Below are positions 53,859 to 62,525 of a stretch of 64,000 bases of DNA, in pieces. This DNA is from Oceanicola sp. (lineage in GTDB: Bacteria; Pseudomonadota; Alphaproteobacteria; Rhodobacterales; Rhodobacteraceae), in the NCBI GenBank assembly GCA_017792405.1, contig CP051231.1, positions 1,404,011 through 1,468,010 of the forward strand, in the 5' to 3' direction. Made by a program: the position numbers and the translations under genes. Under the pieces are notes generated by a model. It saw nothing but the letters and a program-made list of their open reading frames with translations, was not told the DNA's origin and did not search any database. How positions within the stretch are numbered: the first letter of the stretch is position 1; each line of letters opens with the position of its first letter.

Positions 53859-54397
53859 AGCTCTGCCTCGACGCCTGCGTGCTCTACCCGACGGTAATGC
53901 GCGAGTTGCTGGTGGGCGCGGCGGGTGCCGGGTTCTTTACTCCGCTCTGGTCGCCACGGATCCTAGAAGAATGGCGCCGCGCGGCGTTGAAGCGCGGGCC
54001 GGGCGAGGGGGTTCAGGCGGAGGGAGAGATCGCGCTGCTGCGGGCGGCCTGGCCGCGGGCGGAGGTGAAGGTGGAGCCGGGGTTGGAGGCCCGTCTCTGG
54101 CTGCCCGACCCGGCGGATGTGCATGTGCTTGCGGCTGCCGTCGCGGGGTCGGCAGACGGCATCGTGACGATGAATGCCAAGGATTTTCCGCGCAACGTGC
54201 TGGCCGAGGAAGGGGTCATGCGGGCTGACCCGGACGGGCTCTTGCTGGGGTTCGCCGAGGCGGACCGGCCCCGGATGGAGGCCGTGGCTGAAGCGGTGCG
54301 GGCAGAGGCCGAGCGACTCTCGGGCGAGCCTTGGGAGATGCGGGCGCTGATGAAGAAGGCGCGGCTGCCGCGATTGGGCAAGACGTTGAGCCGCTAA
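53855..54397 (+). CDS. PIN-domain protein of the RSP_2648 type
   Basis: 180-residue PIN-like ribonuclease-fold protein. Acidic residues at the PIN positions are visible: LCLDACVLYP (Asp near residue 6), SPRILEEWRRA (Glu), and LPDPADVHVLAAA with IVTMNAKDF later. Start GTG 53855 overlaps the methyltransferase stop by GTGA and gives MKLCLDACVLYP. No antitoxin gene is adjacent, so it is not an obvious toxin-antitoxin pair. Coupling to an rRNA methyltransferase suggests an RNA-processing role, which is inference. Stop codons of this and the next, convergent gene overlap by four bases. Confidence 0.82.
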   Translation: MKLCLDACVLYPTVMRELLVGAAGAGFFTPLWSPRILEEWRRAALKRGPGEGVQAEGEIALLRAAWPRAEVKVEPGLEARLWLPDPADVHVLAAAVAGSADGIVTMNAKDFPRNVLAEEGVMRADPDGLLLGFAEADRPRMEAVAEAVRAEAERLSGEPWEMRALMKKARLPRLGKTLSR

Positions 54398-55482
54398 TCG
54401 TCTTTCAAGGTAATGTAGCGCACGCGGGTTTTGATCGCGCGGGTCTCGGCGATGAGGGTCGCTGTGTCTGCCATGTCGTGGGGGCGCGGCAGGAGAAGCC
54501 CGTCGTTTGGCTGCTCCGGGTCGCGCGGACTGGTGCCGCGGCCGGAGCTTTCGTTGGGGAGCGGAACCGGTGCAGCGAGCGCAGCGGCAAGGGGGGCGGA
54601 CGGGCGCCAGGGGGCGACGATGGGTGCCAGATCCAAGCCGTCCAGCCTGGCGCAATCTGCCGGGGCGCAGGAGACTTCGATGTAGGGGGCATAGAGGTAG
54701 AGGCCGTCGAGCACGGCGCGCCCTTCATCCGTTTCGATGAAAGAGCCGTAGACCATGTCTGTGCTACCTTCGGCGTAGAAGGAAGCATAGTTGACCCGGT
54801 CGTTCTGAATGCGCAGCGCATGGGGTGCACCCTGCATGGCCTCGGCGATGGCCGCCGTCATTGCCACATCGGCGCCCGGGTCTTGTGACCAGAGCATCGG
54901 AGGGCGCAGGCTCCGGACGTGGCTGAAGGGCAGGGGCGCAGGTGGGACGTCGACAAAGCGACGGGAGGGGTCGGCAGCGATTTCTGCGCGAAGGGCATTC
55001 AGCGCGGCTGCTGTGACCTCTTCGCCGGTCAGAGACACGGGTTGGGCGTGGGGCAGGAGCGGGGCGAAATCCATGCGGGAGACGTTGCAATAAGCCATGG
55101 CAGCGGTTTCCCGGGCGTCTCGCACGGCCCAGATGATCTTGGCGTCTGTATCGCCCTCGCAGTAGGTCGCGACCGGGGCGGTGTTGGTGAGGTGGCCGAG
55201 GAAGCGGCGACCGTAGAAGCCGATTTCGGTCTCGTTGTGGCGGGCCGGGTCATTGACCAGATACCAACCGCGGGGGCCATCCTTGAATACCAGAAAATCG
55301 ACTGTGGTCAGATCGGTCGAGAGCATCTTTGAGAGTGGAACCTGTGGGAGGCCCGAGATGTCTTCAGTACCCCAGCCGCGCAGTGCCTTTGTGAACGTGA
55401 GAAACTTATAACCACCAACCAGCATGAAGGCTGTTGCGGCGAGGACGATTGCCCCGCCGAGGATCACCGACAGACGGGTCAC
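54394..55482 (-). CDS. Unknown membrane-anchored protein
   Basis: 362-residue protein with a single N-terminal transmembrane helix (about residues 5-25, LSVILGGAIVLAATAFMLVGGYKF) and a large periplasmic domain with no recognised family. Two close cysteines (VSCAPADCARLDG) could form a disulfide. Start GTG 55482 overlaps the stop of the GNAT gene (GTGA), which supports it over the longer frame from 55524. It forms the third gene of a glxA-like, GNAT, unknown operon. Its function is not inferable. Confidence 0.68.
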   Translation of the reverse strand: MTRLSVILGGAIVLAATAFMLVGGYKFLTFTKALRGWGTEDISGLPQVPLSKMLSTDLTTVDFLVFKDGPRGWYLVNDPARHNETEIGFYGRRFLGHLTNTAPVATYCEGDTDAKIIWAVRDARETAAMAYCNVSRMDFAPLLPHAQPVSLTGEEVTAAALNALRAEIAADPSRRFVDVPPAPLPFSHVRSLRPPMLWSQDPGADVAMTAAIAEAMQGAPHALRIQNDRVNYASFYAEGSTDMVYGSFIETDEGRAVLDGLYLYAPYIEVSCAPADCARLDGLDLAPIVAPWRPSAPLAAALAAPVPLPNESSGRGTSPRDPEQPNDGLLLPRPHDMADTATLIAETRAIKTRVRYITLKDD

Positions 55483-55979
55483 GGAGCGGGGCGGTCGAGC
55501 CGGTAGTAGGTGCTGTCGGACCATTCGCCATTGATGCAGAAGGTGTTCTTTTCATGGTGGGTCACGACGAAGCCAGCCTTTTCGAGCACACGGCCGGAAC
55601 CGATGTTGCGCGGGTCGATATCGGCTGTGATGGCGGGGCAGTCGCGGTGGCGGGCGAAGGCTTCGGCGATGATGGCCTCGAGCGCCTCCGAGGCAAATCC
55701 TTTGCCCCACGCCGCTCGGGCAAGAATGTAGCCCACCTCCCATTTACGCCAGAGGCCGATGCGGCCGATGAGATGGCCCTCGTGGAGGATCATCAACTCG
55801 GGCCCCAGCTCCCGTTCGCCGCGCATGAAGCCCTCCAACCGGTCGGCAGTGGCGTCGATAGTCTCATCCGGCGGGGTGGACCAATGGCGCATCACCTCGG
55901 TGTCGGAAAAGATCGCGTGGAGGGCGGGCAGATCACCAGGTTCGGCGGGGCGCAGCGTGAGGCGCCGCGTGGTGATCAT
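55479..55979 (-). CDS. GNAT family N-acetyltransferase (RimJ/RimL-like)
   Basis: 166-residue acetyltransferase that would transfer acetyl from acetyl-CoA to an amine. The fold signatures are LTLRPAEPGDLPALHAIFSD at the N-terminus, GRIGLWRKWEVGYILARAAWGKGFASEALEAI (acetyl-CoA-binding Q/RxxGxG/A-like loop AAWGKGFAS) and NIGSGRVLEKAGFV at the C-terminus. The ATG at 55979 overlaps the GlxA-like gene stop by ATGA. The substrate could be protein N-termini, amino sugars or small amines. Confidence 0.9.
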   Translation of the reverse strand: MITTRRLTLRPAEPGDLPALHAIFSDTEVMRHWSTPPDETIDATADRLEGFMRGERELGPELMILHEGHLIGRIGLWRKWEVGYILARAAWGKGFASEALEAIIAEAFARHRDCPAITADIDPRNIGSGRVLEKAGFVVTHHEKNTFCINGEWSDSTYYRLDRPAP

Positions 55980-56980
55980 ACCGAAAGGCGCGCGCCGTGG
56001 GAGCCGCGCTCGCGGTAGGGCGTTGTTTGATATTGCGCCCGGTAGCACTTGGAGAAGTGCGAGGGAGAGGTGAAGCCGCAGGCGAGCGCCACGTTGATGA
56101 CCGACATATCGGTTTGCATCAGCAGGTTGCGCGCCTTCTGGAGCCGCAGTTCCATGTAGTAGCGCTTGGGGCTGCGGTTGAGGTAGCGGCGGAACAGGCG
56201 CTCGAGCTGGCGGGTGGAGAGCACCACCTTATCGGCGAGCAACGCGGGGCTGATCGGCTCTTCAAGATTCTGCTCCATGATTTGGATAACCCGAGAGAGC
56301 TTGGGGTGGCGTACGCCGATCCGGGTGGGGATCGAGAGGCGCTGTGTATCCTGATCGGTGCGGATGGAGCTGTAGATCAACTGGTCGGCCACGGTATTGG
56401 CCAGCTCCTCACCGTGGTCCTCGGCGATGATCTGGAGCGCGAGGTCGATGGAAGCGGTGCCGCCAGCGGTTGTCATCCGGTTGCCGTCATGGACGAAGAC
56501 GGTTTTGGTCAGCCGCACCTCATCGAACTCTTCGGTGAAGCTGTCGGCATTTTCCCAATGGATCGTGGCTCGCTTGCCGTCCAGCAGGCCTGCCTTTGCG
56601 AGCAGGTATCCGGCGGTGCAGAGGCCACCCACAGCGAGGCCACGGCGGGCCTGTTTGCGGAGCCATGCGAGCACCTTGGGCGTAGCCTTCTCCTCCACGT
56701 CGAGTCCGGCACAGACGAGGATCACCTCGTCACGCGCAAGGTCGTCGAGCCCGCCGTCCACCTGAAAGACCGAGCAGCAGGAGGCGGCCACCGGCTCGCC
56801 GCCTTCCGAGATGAGTTGCCATGTGTAGAGCTGGGCGCCGGCGGTGCGGTTGGCGAGGCGCAGGGCGTCGATCGCGCCCGCAAAGCTGAGCAGCGAGAAA
56901 TCCGGCACGAGAAGGAAAGCAAAGCGGCGCGGTTTGGCCGGTGCTTCCACCACCAGAGTTTGCGTATCAGGACGCCGCAT
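55976..56980 (-). CDS. GlxA-family transcriptional regulator (AraC type)
   Basis: 334-residue regulator with an N-terminal DJ-1/PfpI-like amidotransferase-fold domain (FAFLLVPDFSLLSFAGAIDALRLANR; GGLCTAGYLLAKAGLLDGKRATIHWE) and a C-terminal AraC helix-turn-helix (LADKVVLSTRQLERLFRRYL; ALACGFTSPSHFSKCYRAQY). GlxA-type proteins such as GbdR or CdhR control use of quaternary amines, which are abundant marine osmolytes. The cysteine at the PfpI nucleophile position is present (GLCTAG). First gene of an overlapping three-gene unit. Confidence 0.92.
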   Translation of the reverse strand: MRRPDTQTLVVEAPAKPRRFAFLLVPDFSLLSFAGAIDALRLANRTAGAQLYTWQLISEGGEPVAASCCSVFQVDGGLDDLARDEVILVCAGLDVEEKATPKVLAWLRKQARRGLAVGGLCTAGYLLAKAGLLDGKRATIHWENADSFTEEFDEVRLTKTVFVHDGNRMTTAGGTASIDLALQIIAEDHGEELANTVADQLIYSSIRTDQDTQRLSIPTRIGVRHPKLSRVIQIMEQNLEEPISPALLADKVVLSTRQLERLFRRYLNRSPKRYYMELRLQKARNLLMQTDMSVINVALACGFTSPSHFSKCYRAQYQTTPYRERGSHGARLSV

Positions 56981-57101
56981 CTGTCTGGCTCCACGCTAGA
57001 TATTGACCCCGCTCGAGAGGCAATCAGGATTTGACATAGGGCGCAAGAGCGTTCGGCGCAGAAAATCTGATCAGGGGTGGCCCAAAGAGGGGCAGCGGCC
57101 T

Positions 57102-57139
57102 ATAAGGCAGGCCTTATCCCGTGCCGGGGAGGGCACGGG
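57102..57139 (+). promoter_or_regulatory. Two stacked inverted repeats in the aroG leader
   Basis: ATAAGGC-AG-GCCTTAT (57102-57117) is followed without gap by CCCGTGCC-N6-GGCACGGG (57118-57139). They sit 22 bp before the start at 57161. Candidate operator plus 5' hairpin. Confidence 0.5.
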
Positions 57140-57160
57140 CAGACCAGAGGACATGAGACG

Positions 57161-58531
57161 ATGAGCAAGACCTGGACGAAATCTGACTGGCGCAGCAAGC
57201 CCCGGGTTCAGATGCCGGACTATCCCGATGCGGCGGCACTGAACGCGGTCGAGGCCCAACTTGCAAAGTATCCGCCGCTGGTGTTTGCGGGTGAGGCACG
57301 CCGCCTGCGGGCAGAGCTGGGCAAGGTCGCCCGTGGCGAGGCCTTCCTGCTTCAGGGTGGCGACTGCGCCGAAAGCTTTGCCGAGTTCAGCGGCGACAAC
57401 ATCCGCGACACCTTCAAGGTGATGCTGCAGATGGCGATCGTGCTGACCTTTGGCGCAAAGGTGCCGGTGGTGAAGCTTGGCCGCATGGCGGGCCAGTTCG
57501 CCAAGCCGCGCTCTGCGCCGGTCGAGGTGAAAGATGGCGTCGAGTTGCCCTCCTACCGGGGCGATATCATCAACGAGCTGGAGTTCACCCCCGAGGCGCG
57601 GATTCCGGACCCGGCGAAGATGCTTCAGGCCTACACTCAGGCTGCGGCGACGCTGAACCTCGTGCGCGCTTTTTCGACCGGTGGTTTTGCCGATATCCAC
57701 CGCGTCCACAGTTGGACGACGGGCTTCGCGGATGAGGACCGCGCGGCACGCTACAGAGACCTCAGCAACCGGATCCAAGACGCTCTGGATTTCATGACCG
57801 CGGCGGGCATCGACGGCGACTCGGTGCATGCGATGCAGTCGGTCGATTTCTACACCAGCCACGAAGCGCTGCTGCTGGAGTACGAGGAGGCGCTGACCCG
57901 CGTCGACTCGACCACGGGGCAGACGGTGGCGGGCTCTGGCCACATGGTCTGGATCGGCGACCGTACACGGCAACCCGATGGCGCGCATGTGGAGTTCTGC
58001 AAGGGCATCATCAACCCCATCGGCCTAAAAGCAGGCCCGACGATGGAAGCCGACGACCTGAAGCGGCTCATGGCCGACCTGAACCCGAAGAACGAGGCTG
58101 GTCGCCTGACCCTGATCACCCGCTTCGGCGCCGGCAAGGTGGAAGAGAACCTGCCGCGCCTGATCGATGTCGTGAAGAGCGAAGGCGCCAACGTGGTCTG
58201 GGTGTGCGATGCGATGCACGGCAACACCATCAAGTCGGACTCGGGCTACAAAACCCGTCCGTTCGACCGTGTGCTGAGCGAGGTGCGCGAGTTCTTCGCG
58301 GCCCATCGCGCCGCGGGCACCATTCCGGGCGGTGTGCATTTCGAGATGACCGGTCAGGACGTGACCGAATGTACAGGCGGTGTGCGCGCCGTGACCGACG
58401 AAGACCTCGGCTCGCGCTATCATACGGCCTGCGATCCGCGTCTGAATGCGTCGCAGTCGCTGGAACTCGCGTTTCTGGTGGCTGAAGAGCTTTCGGCACG
58501 CGGGAAGGCGGAGGCGCAGGAAGCGGTGTAA
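57161..58531 (+). CDS. aroG: Class II 3-deoxy-7-phosphoheptulonate synthase
   Basis: First enzyme of the shikimate pathway; condenses phosphoenolpyruvate and erythrose-4-phosphate. The 456-residue protein is the plant-like class II type: [48 protein letters not shown], [15 protein letters not shown] region [43 protein letters not shown] and the C-terminal [15 protein letters not shown] with [22 protein letters not shown] 57161 ([14 protein letters not shown]) is the usual family start; upstream in-frame ATG 57077 is not supported. A strong terminator follows the gene. Confidence 0.95.
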   Translation: MSKTWTKSDWRSKPRVQMPDYPDAAALNAVEAQLAKYPPLVFAGEARRLRAELGKVARGEAFLLQGGDCAESFAEFSGDNIRDTFKVMLQMAIVLTFGAKVPVVKLGRMAGQFAKPRSAPVEVKDGVELPSYRGDIINELEFTPEARIPDPAKMLQAYTQAAATLNLVRAFSTGGFADIHRVHSWTTGFADEDRAARYRDLSNRIQDALDFMTAAGIDGDSVHAMQSVDFYTSHEALLLEYEEALTRVDSTTGQTVAGSGHMVWIGDRTRQPDGAHVEFCKGIINPIGLKAGPTMEADDLKRLMADLNPKNEAGRLTLITRFGAGKVEENLPRLIDVVKSEGANVVWVCDAMHGNTIKSDSGYKTRPFDRVLSEVREFFAAHRAAGTIPGGVHFEMTGQDVTECTGGVRAVTDEDLGSRYHTACDPRLNASQSLELAFLVAEELSARGKAEAQEAV

Positions 58532-58557
58532 CCCGCGCCATACCAATACCTTGATAC

Positions 58558-58590
58558 AAACGCCCCGGTTTCGCGCCGGGGCGTTTTGCA
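58558..58590. terminator. Bidirectional terminator between aroG and the sulfotransferase gene
   Basis: AAACGCCCCGG-N7-CCGGGGCGTTT is exact, 11-bp arms, followed by TTGCATTTTC. It ends aroG and may serve the convergent gene, whose stop is at 58601. Confidence 0.88.
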
Positions 58591-58600
58591 TTTTCTTAGA

Positions 58601-59416
58601 TCAGTCGGCGGGTATGCCCTCGCGCTCGAGCAGGAGCGCCTGTTTGCGCGCACGCAGAGCGGCTTTGTCGGTGATGGTGCGGTTGAGGGCGAGGATCTCA
58701 TCGGAGAGACCGGCGCTCTGGCCTTTGCGCCGGCTTTCTATCGGTGCGAGCTGCGCCAACTCGTCCTGCGGCACCCCGATCGCTTCGAGCAGCGGGCCTG
58801 CAGGGCCGAGCCGGTGTCGGGCGATCTCCTCAAGAGGCATCGACAGCACTTCGACGCCCGGAAGTGCGGCACGCACCGCGTCGACGGTTTTCTCCAGGTC
58901 GGGCGGCGCGGCGAATTGGGCGCGAAACTTCTCGAAGCTGTCGGTCAGACGGCGGTGGCGGAGGTTGTGGCTCCACGCGCTCCGCAGAAGGCTCTCGGGC
59001 GAGCGGGTCGTATAGACCAGCCGGAGGCGCGCCTCGGGACCGAAGCGGGCTTGTACCCGCCGCGATAGAATTCGGGCGAGGGTAACGGTGACATCGCCGT
59101 ACTCTGTGATCAGACCGCCATCGACCCTCAGATCGCCGAGCATCTTGCCGCAGAGCGACTCCCGCGAGATCAGGATCTGCGGGGCAGGGCGCAGGTCGGC
59201 AAGAAAACGGTTGCAGGCGACAACGAAGGCCTTGCGGCGATCGGGGCCCGGGTCCGCGCCGTAGAACCGCCCGGCGAGGGACAGCGACCCCATGTCGTGG
59301 GCGAGGTAGATGTCGGTATGCTTTGAGAGCGCCGTGCGGTTCTGGCGCAGGAAGGCCTGCAGGGTAGTGGTGCCGGTCTTGTGAAAGCCGGCGTGGATGG
59401 TGATCTGCATGGTCAT
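58601..59416 (-). CDS. Sulfotransferase-family protein
   Basis: 271-residue PAPS-type sulfotransferase candidate. The 5'-phosphosulfate-binding loop is IHAGFHKTGTTTLQAFLRQN, and the 3'-phosphate-binding region is probably LRLVYTTRSPESLLRSAWSHN. No signal peptide. ATG 59416 (MTMQITIHAG) is chosen; the frame extending upstream is not credible. It follows a TupA-like ATP-grasp gene by 28 bp on the same strand. Together they suggest sulfation of a surface polysaccharide or peptide-linked polymer; this is inference. Confidence 0.82.
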   Translation of the reverse strand: MTMQITIHAGFHKTGTTTLQAFLRQNRTALSKHTDIYLAHDMGSLSLAGRFYGADPGPDRRKAFVVACNRFLADLRPAPQILISRESLCGKMLGDLRVDGGLITEYGDVTVTLARILSRRVQARFGPEARLRLVYTTRSPESLLRSAWSHNLRHRRLTDSFEKFRAQFAAPPDLEKTVDAVRAALPGVEVLSMPLEEIARHRLGPAGPLLEAIGVPQDELAQLAPIESRRKGQSAGLSDEILALNRTITDKAALRARKQALLLEREGIPAD

Positions 59417-59444
59417 CGGACACGCCGGCCGCGTTGGGGCGCGC

Positions 59445-60500
59445 TCATTCTGCTGCGATGGCGATTTCTGCCGCCTCTGACACCTGGCGGACCTTTGGCA
59501 TGGGTGACCAGAAATCGCAGAGGTAGGCGTTGAGCTCGTCAGACATGATCTTGCGGCGCCCGGCATTGGGCAGGAAGGTCAGCTCACCGAGGAACAGCTC
59601 GGATTGGCGGATGTAGATGTCGACCCGAACGTACGGGAAGGGCGCGGCGATGGCTTCGGCCATGTCGCGGGCCAGCCCGGCCTGAGGCGGCAACGGCTCC
59701 TCAGAGCGATTGGCGCGCAGAAAGTTTTGCGGCATGTAGTTGAGCGCCCCGTCGTAGATCGGGTTGTTTCGTCCGGATGTGCCGAGGCCGAGATCGAGCT
59801 GGAGCAAAGCGACCTTGCCGTTGATACAGTGGAACCTGAAATCGGGCACGACCTCGTCGGGCGCACGGGTGAGACTCTCTTCGAGGAACACCTTGCGCTC
59901 GATCAGGCGGTACCACCATTGCGAGGTGCGGGTGCCGTAGGGCAGGTCGAACCAGACCGGCACGCGGCGCTCGATCTTGGCCAGCGTGTCCTTGTCAGTT
60001 AGCGGCAGGTCGATGCGCAGGTTCTGTTCGCTGCCGTGGTTGGACTTTAGGTAATAGGTGCCGGGCGCGATGCCTGAGAAATCCACCTCGTCGGCGGAGT
60101 TGAATACCCGTTCAACACGCGGCACATGCAGCTGGCTGCGGTAGCGGCGGGGGATGTAATTGACGACATTCAGCTTGTCGGCCGGGATGAGGCGGGGCAT
60201 CGGCGCGACGAGACTGTTCATCAGGGTCATCTGGGTGAAGTCGGTGGCGTTTCGGAAATCGGGGAACACGCCGCGTGCCTGGTAATACCCGCCGACGCCA
60301 CGTCGGGTGATATTGCGGAACTTGCGCGCGCCAAGCTCTGAAAAACAGGTCATCCAGCTGTCGCCCGGCACCGTTTCGGCCTCGGGGAGGGTGTCCTTGT
60401 ACCAGTCGACGAAGTCATTGACGAACTCCTGCACGAAGGTGTCGCCATAGCGATGGCGTGGCCGCCTAGAATAGAACGGCTGAACATCGAAATCCCGCAT
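59445..60500 (-). CDS. TupA-like ATP-grasp protein
   Basis: 351-residue protein resembling the TupA-like ATP-grasp family, which joins amino acids to cell-surface polymers such as teichuronopeptide. Motifs: TYYLKSNHGSEQNLRI (ATP-binding lysine and Ser), KVFLEESL...VPDFRFHCINGKVALLQLD and VRVDIYIRQSELFLGELTFLPNAGRR. These are the typical ATP-grasp metal and nucleotide positions. ATG 60500 gives MRDFDVQPFYSRRPRH. It is upstream of the sulfotransferase gene in a likely two-gene operon. Substrate unknown. Confidence 0.82.
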   Translation of the reverse strand: MRDFDVQPFYSRRPRHRYGDTFVQEFVNDFVDWYKDTLPEAETVPGDSWMTCFSELGARKFRNITRRGVGGYYQARGVFPDFRNATDFTQMTLMNSLVAPMPRLIPADKLNVVNYIPRRYRSQLHVPRVERVFNSADEVDFSGIAPGTYYLKSNHGSEQNLRIDLPLTDKDTLAKIERRVPVWFDLPYGTRTSQWWYRLIERKVFLEESLTRAPDEVVPDFRFHCINGKVALLQLDLGLGTSGRNNPIYDGALNYMPQNFLRANRSEEPLPPQAGLARDMAEAIAAPFPYVRVDIYIRQSELFLGELTFLPNAGRRKIMSDELNAYLCDFWSPMPKVRQVSEAAEIAIAAE

Positions 60501-60667
60501 CTGTTTCCCGCCTCTGGGTTATGGTTGTTAAACGCATTGTTTTTACAACGAGTTAACACCGGTAGGCGGAATTTGGGCAAACTTTCGAATCGCGGGTGTA
60601 GGAAATCTGGTGGACCTGTTGCAGATGAGTCAGTGCTCCGGATGGAGGCACATCGGGTGGGGTGGGC

Positions 60668-61459
60668 TCACTCGTCGTGGTCGACGACCTCGCCTTCGAA
60701 GCGCACGAGTCGCAGCCGGGGTTTTTTACCCTCCGGCGCGCTTGGCGCGGTCTGGCTGTAGCTCGCAGCAGGCTCATTAAAGCCCTGCGGCGTAGCGGCG
60801 TCCCGGGTTTCGTCAGCCTCGGTAGTCCGGCGGATCTTGAGGCGCTCTTCGCGGGTGAGGGGGCTGCCCATGGCCTCGTGTGCGGCGGCATCCGGATTGT
60901 CGCTCCTGTCGCTGAGGCGGATCGGGCGCACGACTTCGTCTTTCACGAGGAAGCGGCGGGGCGAGCGGCCGATGGGGCCGATGGTGCAGAGGCAGCCGAG
61001 CACTCGGGTGACATCGCCGAAGTCGGAGGTCAGCGGCAGAAGCAGCATCTGCCCGTCCATCGGCGGACGGCCCACGCCGCGCTCGCCGGCAAGGGTCAGG
61101 AGGGCGGTAGACGGGCCGGCGAATACATCTTCGAGAACCCGGCTCAGGGTGGCGCGGTGCTCGGGCATGAACATGGAGGTGCAGGGCATGCCGCGCACTT
61201 CCATGCCCATCAGGTCGTTGAGGTGCATCCCCGCGAGCCGGAACCGTCCGACGCCGGGCGCAATGCGCTCGAGGATGAAGGCATACTCCAGCGTTTCCTC
61301 GATGGCGCGCGGATCGACCTCGGCGCGCGAGGGCACTTGACGCGGGCCGCGCAGATCATCCCAGTAGCGCCGCAGCGCATGGACTGCGGGGAATCGGATA
61401 TCGTTGTGATACTGCATGAGCGAGACCACCCCGCGAGTGCTGTCGTCCTGATGTTCCAC
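60668..61459 (-). CDS. PAS_5-domain protein
   Basis: 263-residue cytoplasmic protein with one PAS_5-type sensory domain in the N-terminal 160 residues. The typical family sequence is HALRRYWDDLRGPRQVPSRA, ILERIAPGVGRFRLAG and MEVRGMPCTSMFMPEHRATL. The remaining ~100 residues are low-complexity, charged and probably disordered, ending LRLVRFEGEVVDHDE. Caulobacter MopJ, a PAS_5 protein, influences cell-cycle and polarity signalling; a similar role is only a guess. Starts ATG 61459. Confidence 0.78.
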   Translation of the reverse strand: MEHQDDSTRGVVSLMQYHNDIRFPAVHALRRYWDDLRGPRQVPSRAEVDPRAIEETLEYAFILERIAPGVGRFRLAGMHLNDLMGMEVRGMPCTSMFMPEHRATLSRVLEDVFAGPSTALLTLAGERGVGRPPMDGQMLLLPLTSDFGDVTRVLGCLCTIGPIGRSPRRFLVKDEVVRPIRLSDRSDNPDAAAHEAMGSPLTREERLKIRRTTEADETRDAATPQGFNEPAASYSQTAPSAPEGKKPRLRLVRFEGEVVDHDE

Positions 61460-61602
61460 GCCCTAAACCCCGTCCTCGGCTTGATTAAAACCCCACCGCC
61501 TTTGTTGTTCACGAGCGCACTGTCTGTTAACTCATGGACAAGAAAGATTACCTATCCGTTAATAGCACAAAGCCGGACGATTTTCCGGGGGGAAAAATCT
61601 TA

Positions 61603-61628
61603 AATGGTTAACTCCAATGGTTAACTCC
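61603..61628 (+). repeat. 13-bp tandem duplication across the YicC start codon
   Basis: AATGGTTAACTCC occurs twice in immediate succession (61603-61615 and 61616-61628). The first copy carries an ATG in a different frame that ends after six codons (MVNSNG, stop at 61622). The second contains the ATG of the real gene. Confidence 0.85.
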
Positions 61629-62513
61629 ATGACAGGGTTTGCGACCCGGTCCCAGCAGGGCAGTGACTTCAGCTGGAGCTGGGAATTGCGCGGCGTCAAC
61701 GGCAAGGGGCTCGACTTGCGCCTCCGCTTGCCGGAGTGGATCGGCGGCCTTGAGCAGGCGCTCAGGACCGAGCTCAACAAGGCCCTAGTGCGCGGCAATG
61801 TCTCGCTCAGCCTGCGGCTTCAGCGTAGCCGGAGTGACGGCCAGATGCGCCTCGACAGCACCCAGCTGAGCCAGGTGCTCTCGGCCCTGAGTGCCATCAC
61901 GCGCGAGGCTGAACGGGCAGGTGTTGAGCTTAAGGCGCCGACCACGGCCGAGATCCTCTCGATGAAGGGCATCGCGGACGACCCTAACAGCCTCAGCGAC
62001 GGCGAACTCGTGGCGCTGCGCTCCAAGCTGGTTGCCGATTTCAGGCCGCTGCTCGACAGTTTCATCGAGATGCGCGCCACCGAAGGCGCGGCGCTGCACG
62101 CGGTGATGTTGGCCCATCTCGACAAAGTCGCCAAGCTGGTGCGTGAGGCGCGGCCGGTGGCCGAGGAGCGCAAGGCCGAAATGGCTGCGAGCCTGAAGGA
62201 GAATCTCGCTCGCGTGCTCGAAAATGCAAAGGGGCTCGATCAGGACCGGGTGGCGCAGGAGGTGGCCTTGCTCGCGCTCAAGAGCGATGTGACCGAGGAG
62301 CTGGACCGGCTGGAGGCCCATGTGACCGCGAGCCGAGATCTGCTGGCCAGCGAGGATGCCGTGGGCCGCAAGCTCGACTTCCTCTGCCAGGAGTTCAACC
62401 GTGAGGCCAACACGCTCTGCTCCAAGGCGCAGGCAGTGGAACTGACCCGGATCGGGCTTGACCTCAAGGCCGCCATCGACCAGATGCGGGAGCAGGTTCA
62501 GAACATCGAGTAG
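61617..62513 (+). CDS. YicC/YloC-family endoribonuclease
   Basis: 298-residue YicC-type protein, a family shown in Escherichia coli to be an endoribonuclease acting with PNPase on small RNAs. N-terminus MVNSMTGFATRS matches the family pattern (MIxSMTxF). The C-terminal half has GKLDFLCQE-type sequence GRKLDFLCQEFNREANTLCSKA and the conserved EARPVAEERKAEM region. The start lies in a 13-bp tandem repeat: the ribosome binding site GGGGGG is placed for the first, out-of-frame ATG at 61604. An internal ATG at 61629 is a further alternative. gmk follows after 12 bp. Confidence 0.9.
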   Translation: MVNSMTGFATRSQQGSDFSWSWELRGVNGKGLDLRLRLPEWIGGLEQALRTELNKALVRGNVSLSLRLQRSRSDGQMRLDSTQLSQVLSALSAITREAERAGVELKAPTTAEILSMKGIADDPNSLSDGELVALRSKLVADFRPLLDSFIEMRATEGAALHAVMLAHLDKVAKLVREARPVAEERKAEMAASLKENLARVLENAKGLDQDRVAQEVALLALKSDVTEELDRLEAHVTASRDLLASEDAVGRKLDFLCQEFNREANTLCSKAQAVELTRIGLDLKAAIDQMREQVQNIE

Positions 62514-62525
62514 GGGGAGGGGGCC

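Noticed and set aside
53855..54397. PIN gene as a VapC toxin of a toxin-antitoxin pair.
   Set aside because: There is no small antitoxin gene before it; it overlaps an rRNA methyltransferase and resembles the RSP_2648 group instead.
60501..61628. GTTAAC elements near 60525-60556, 61516 and 61600-61625 as CtrA sites.
   Set aside because: The spacing does not fit TTAA-N7-TTAA, and one pair is simply created by the 13-bp duplication. Not enough support.
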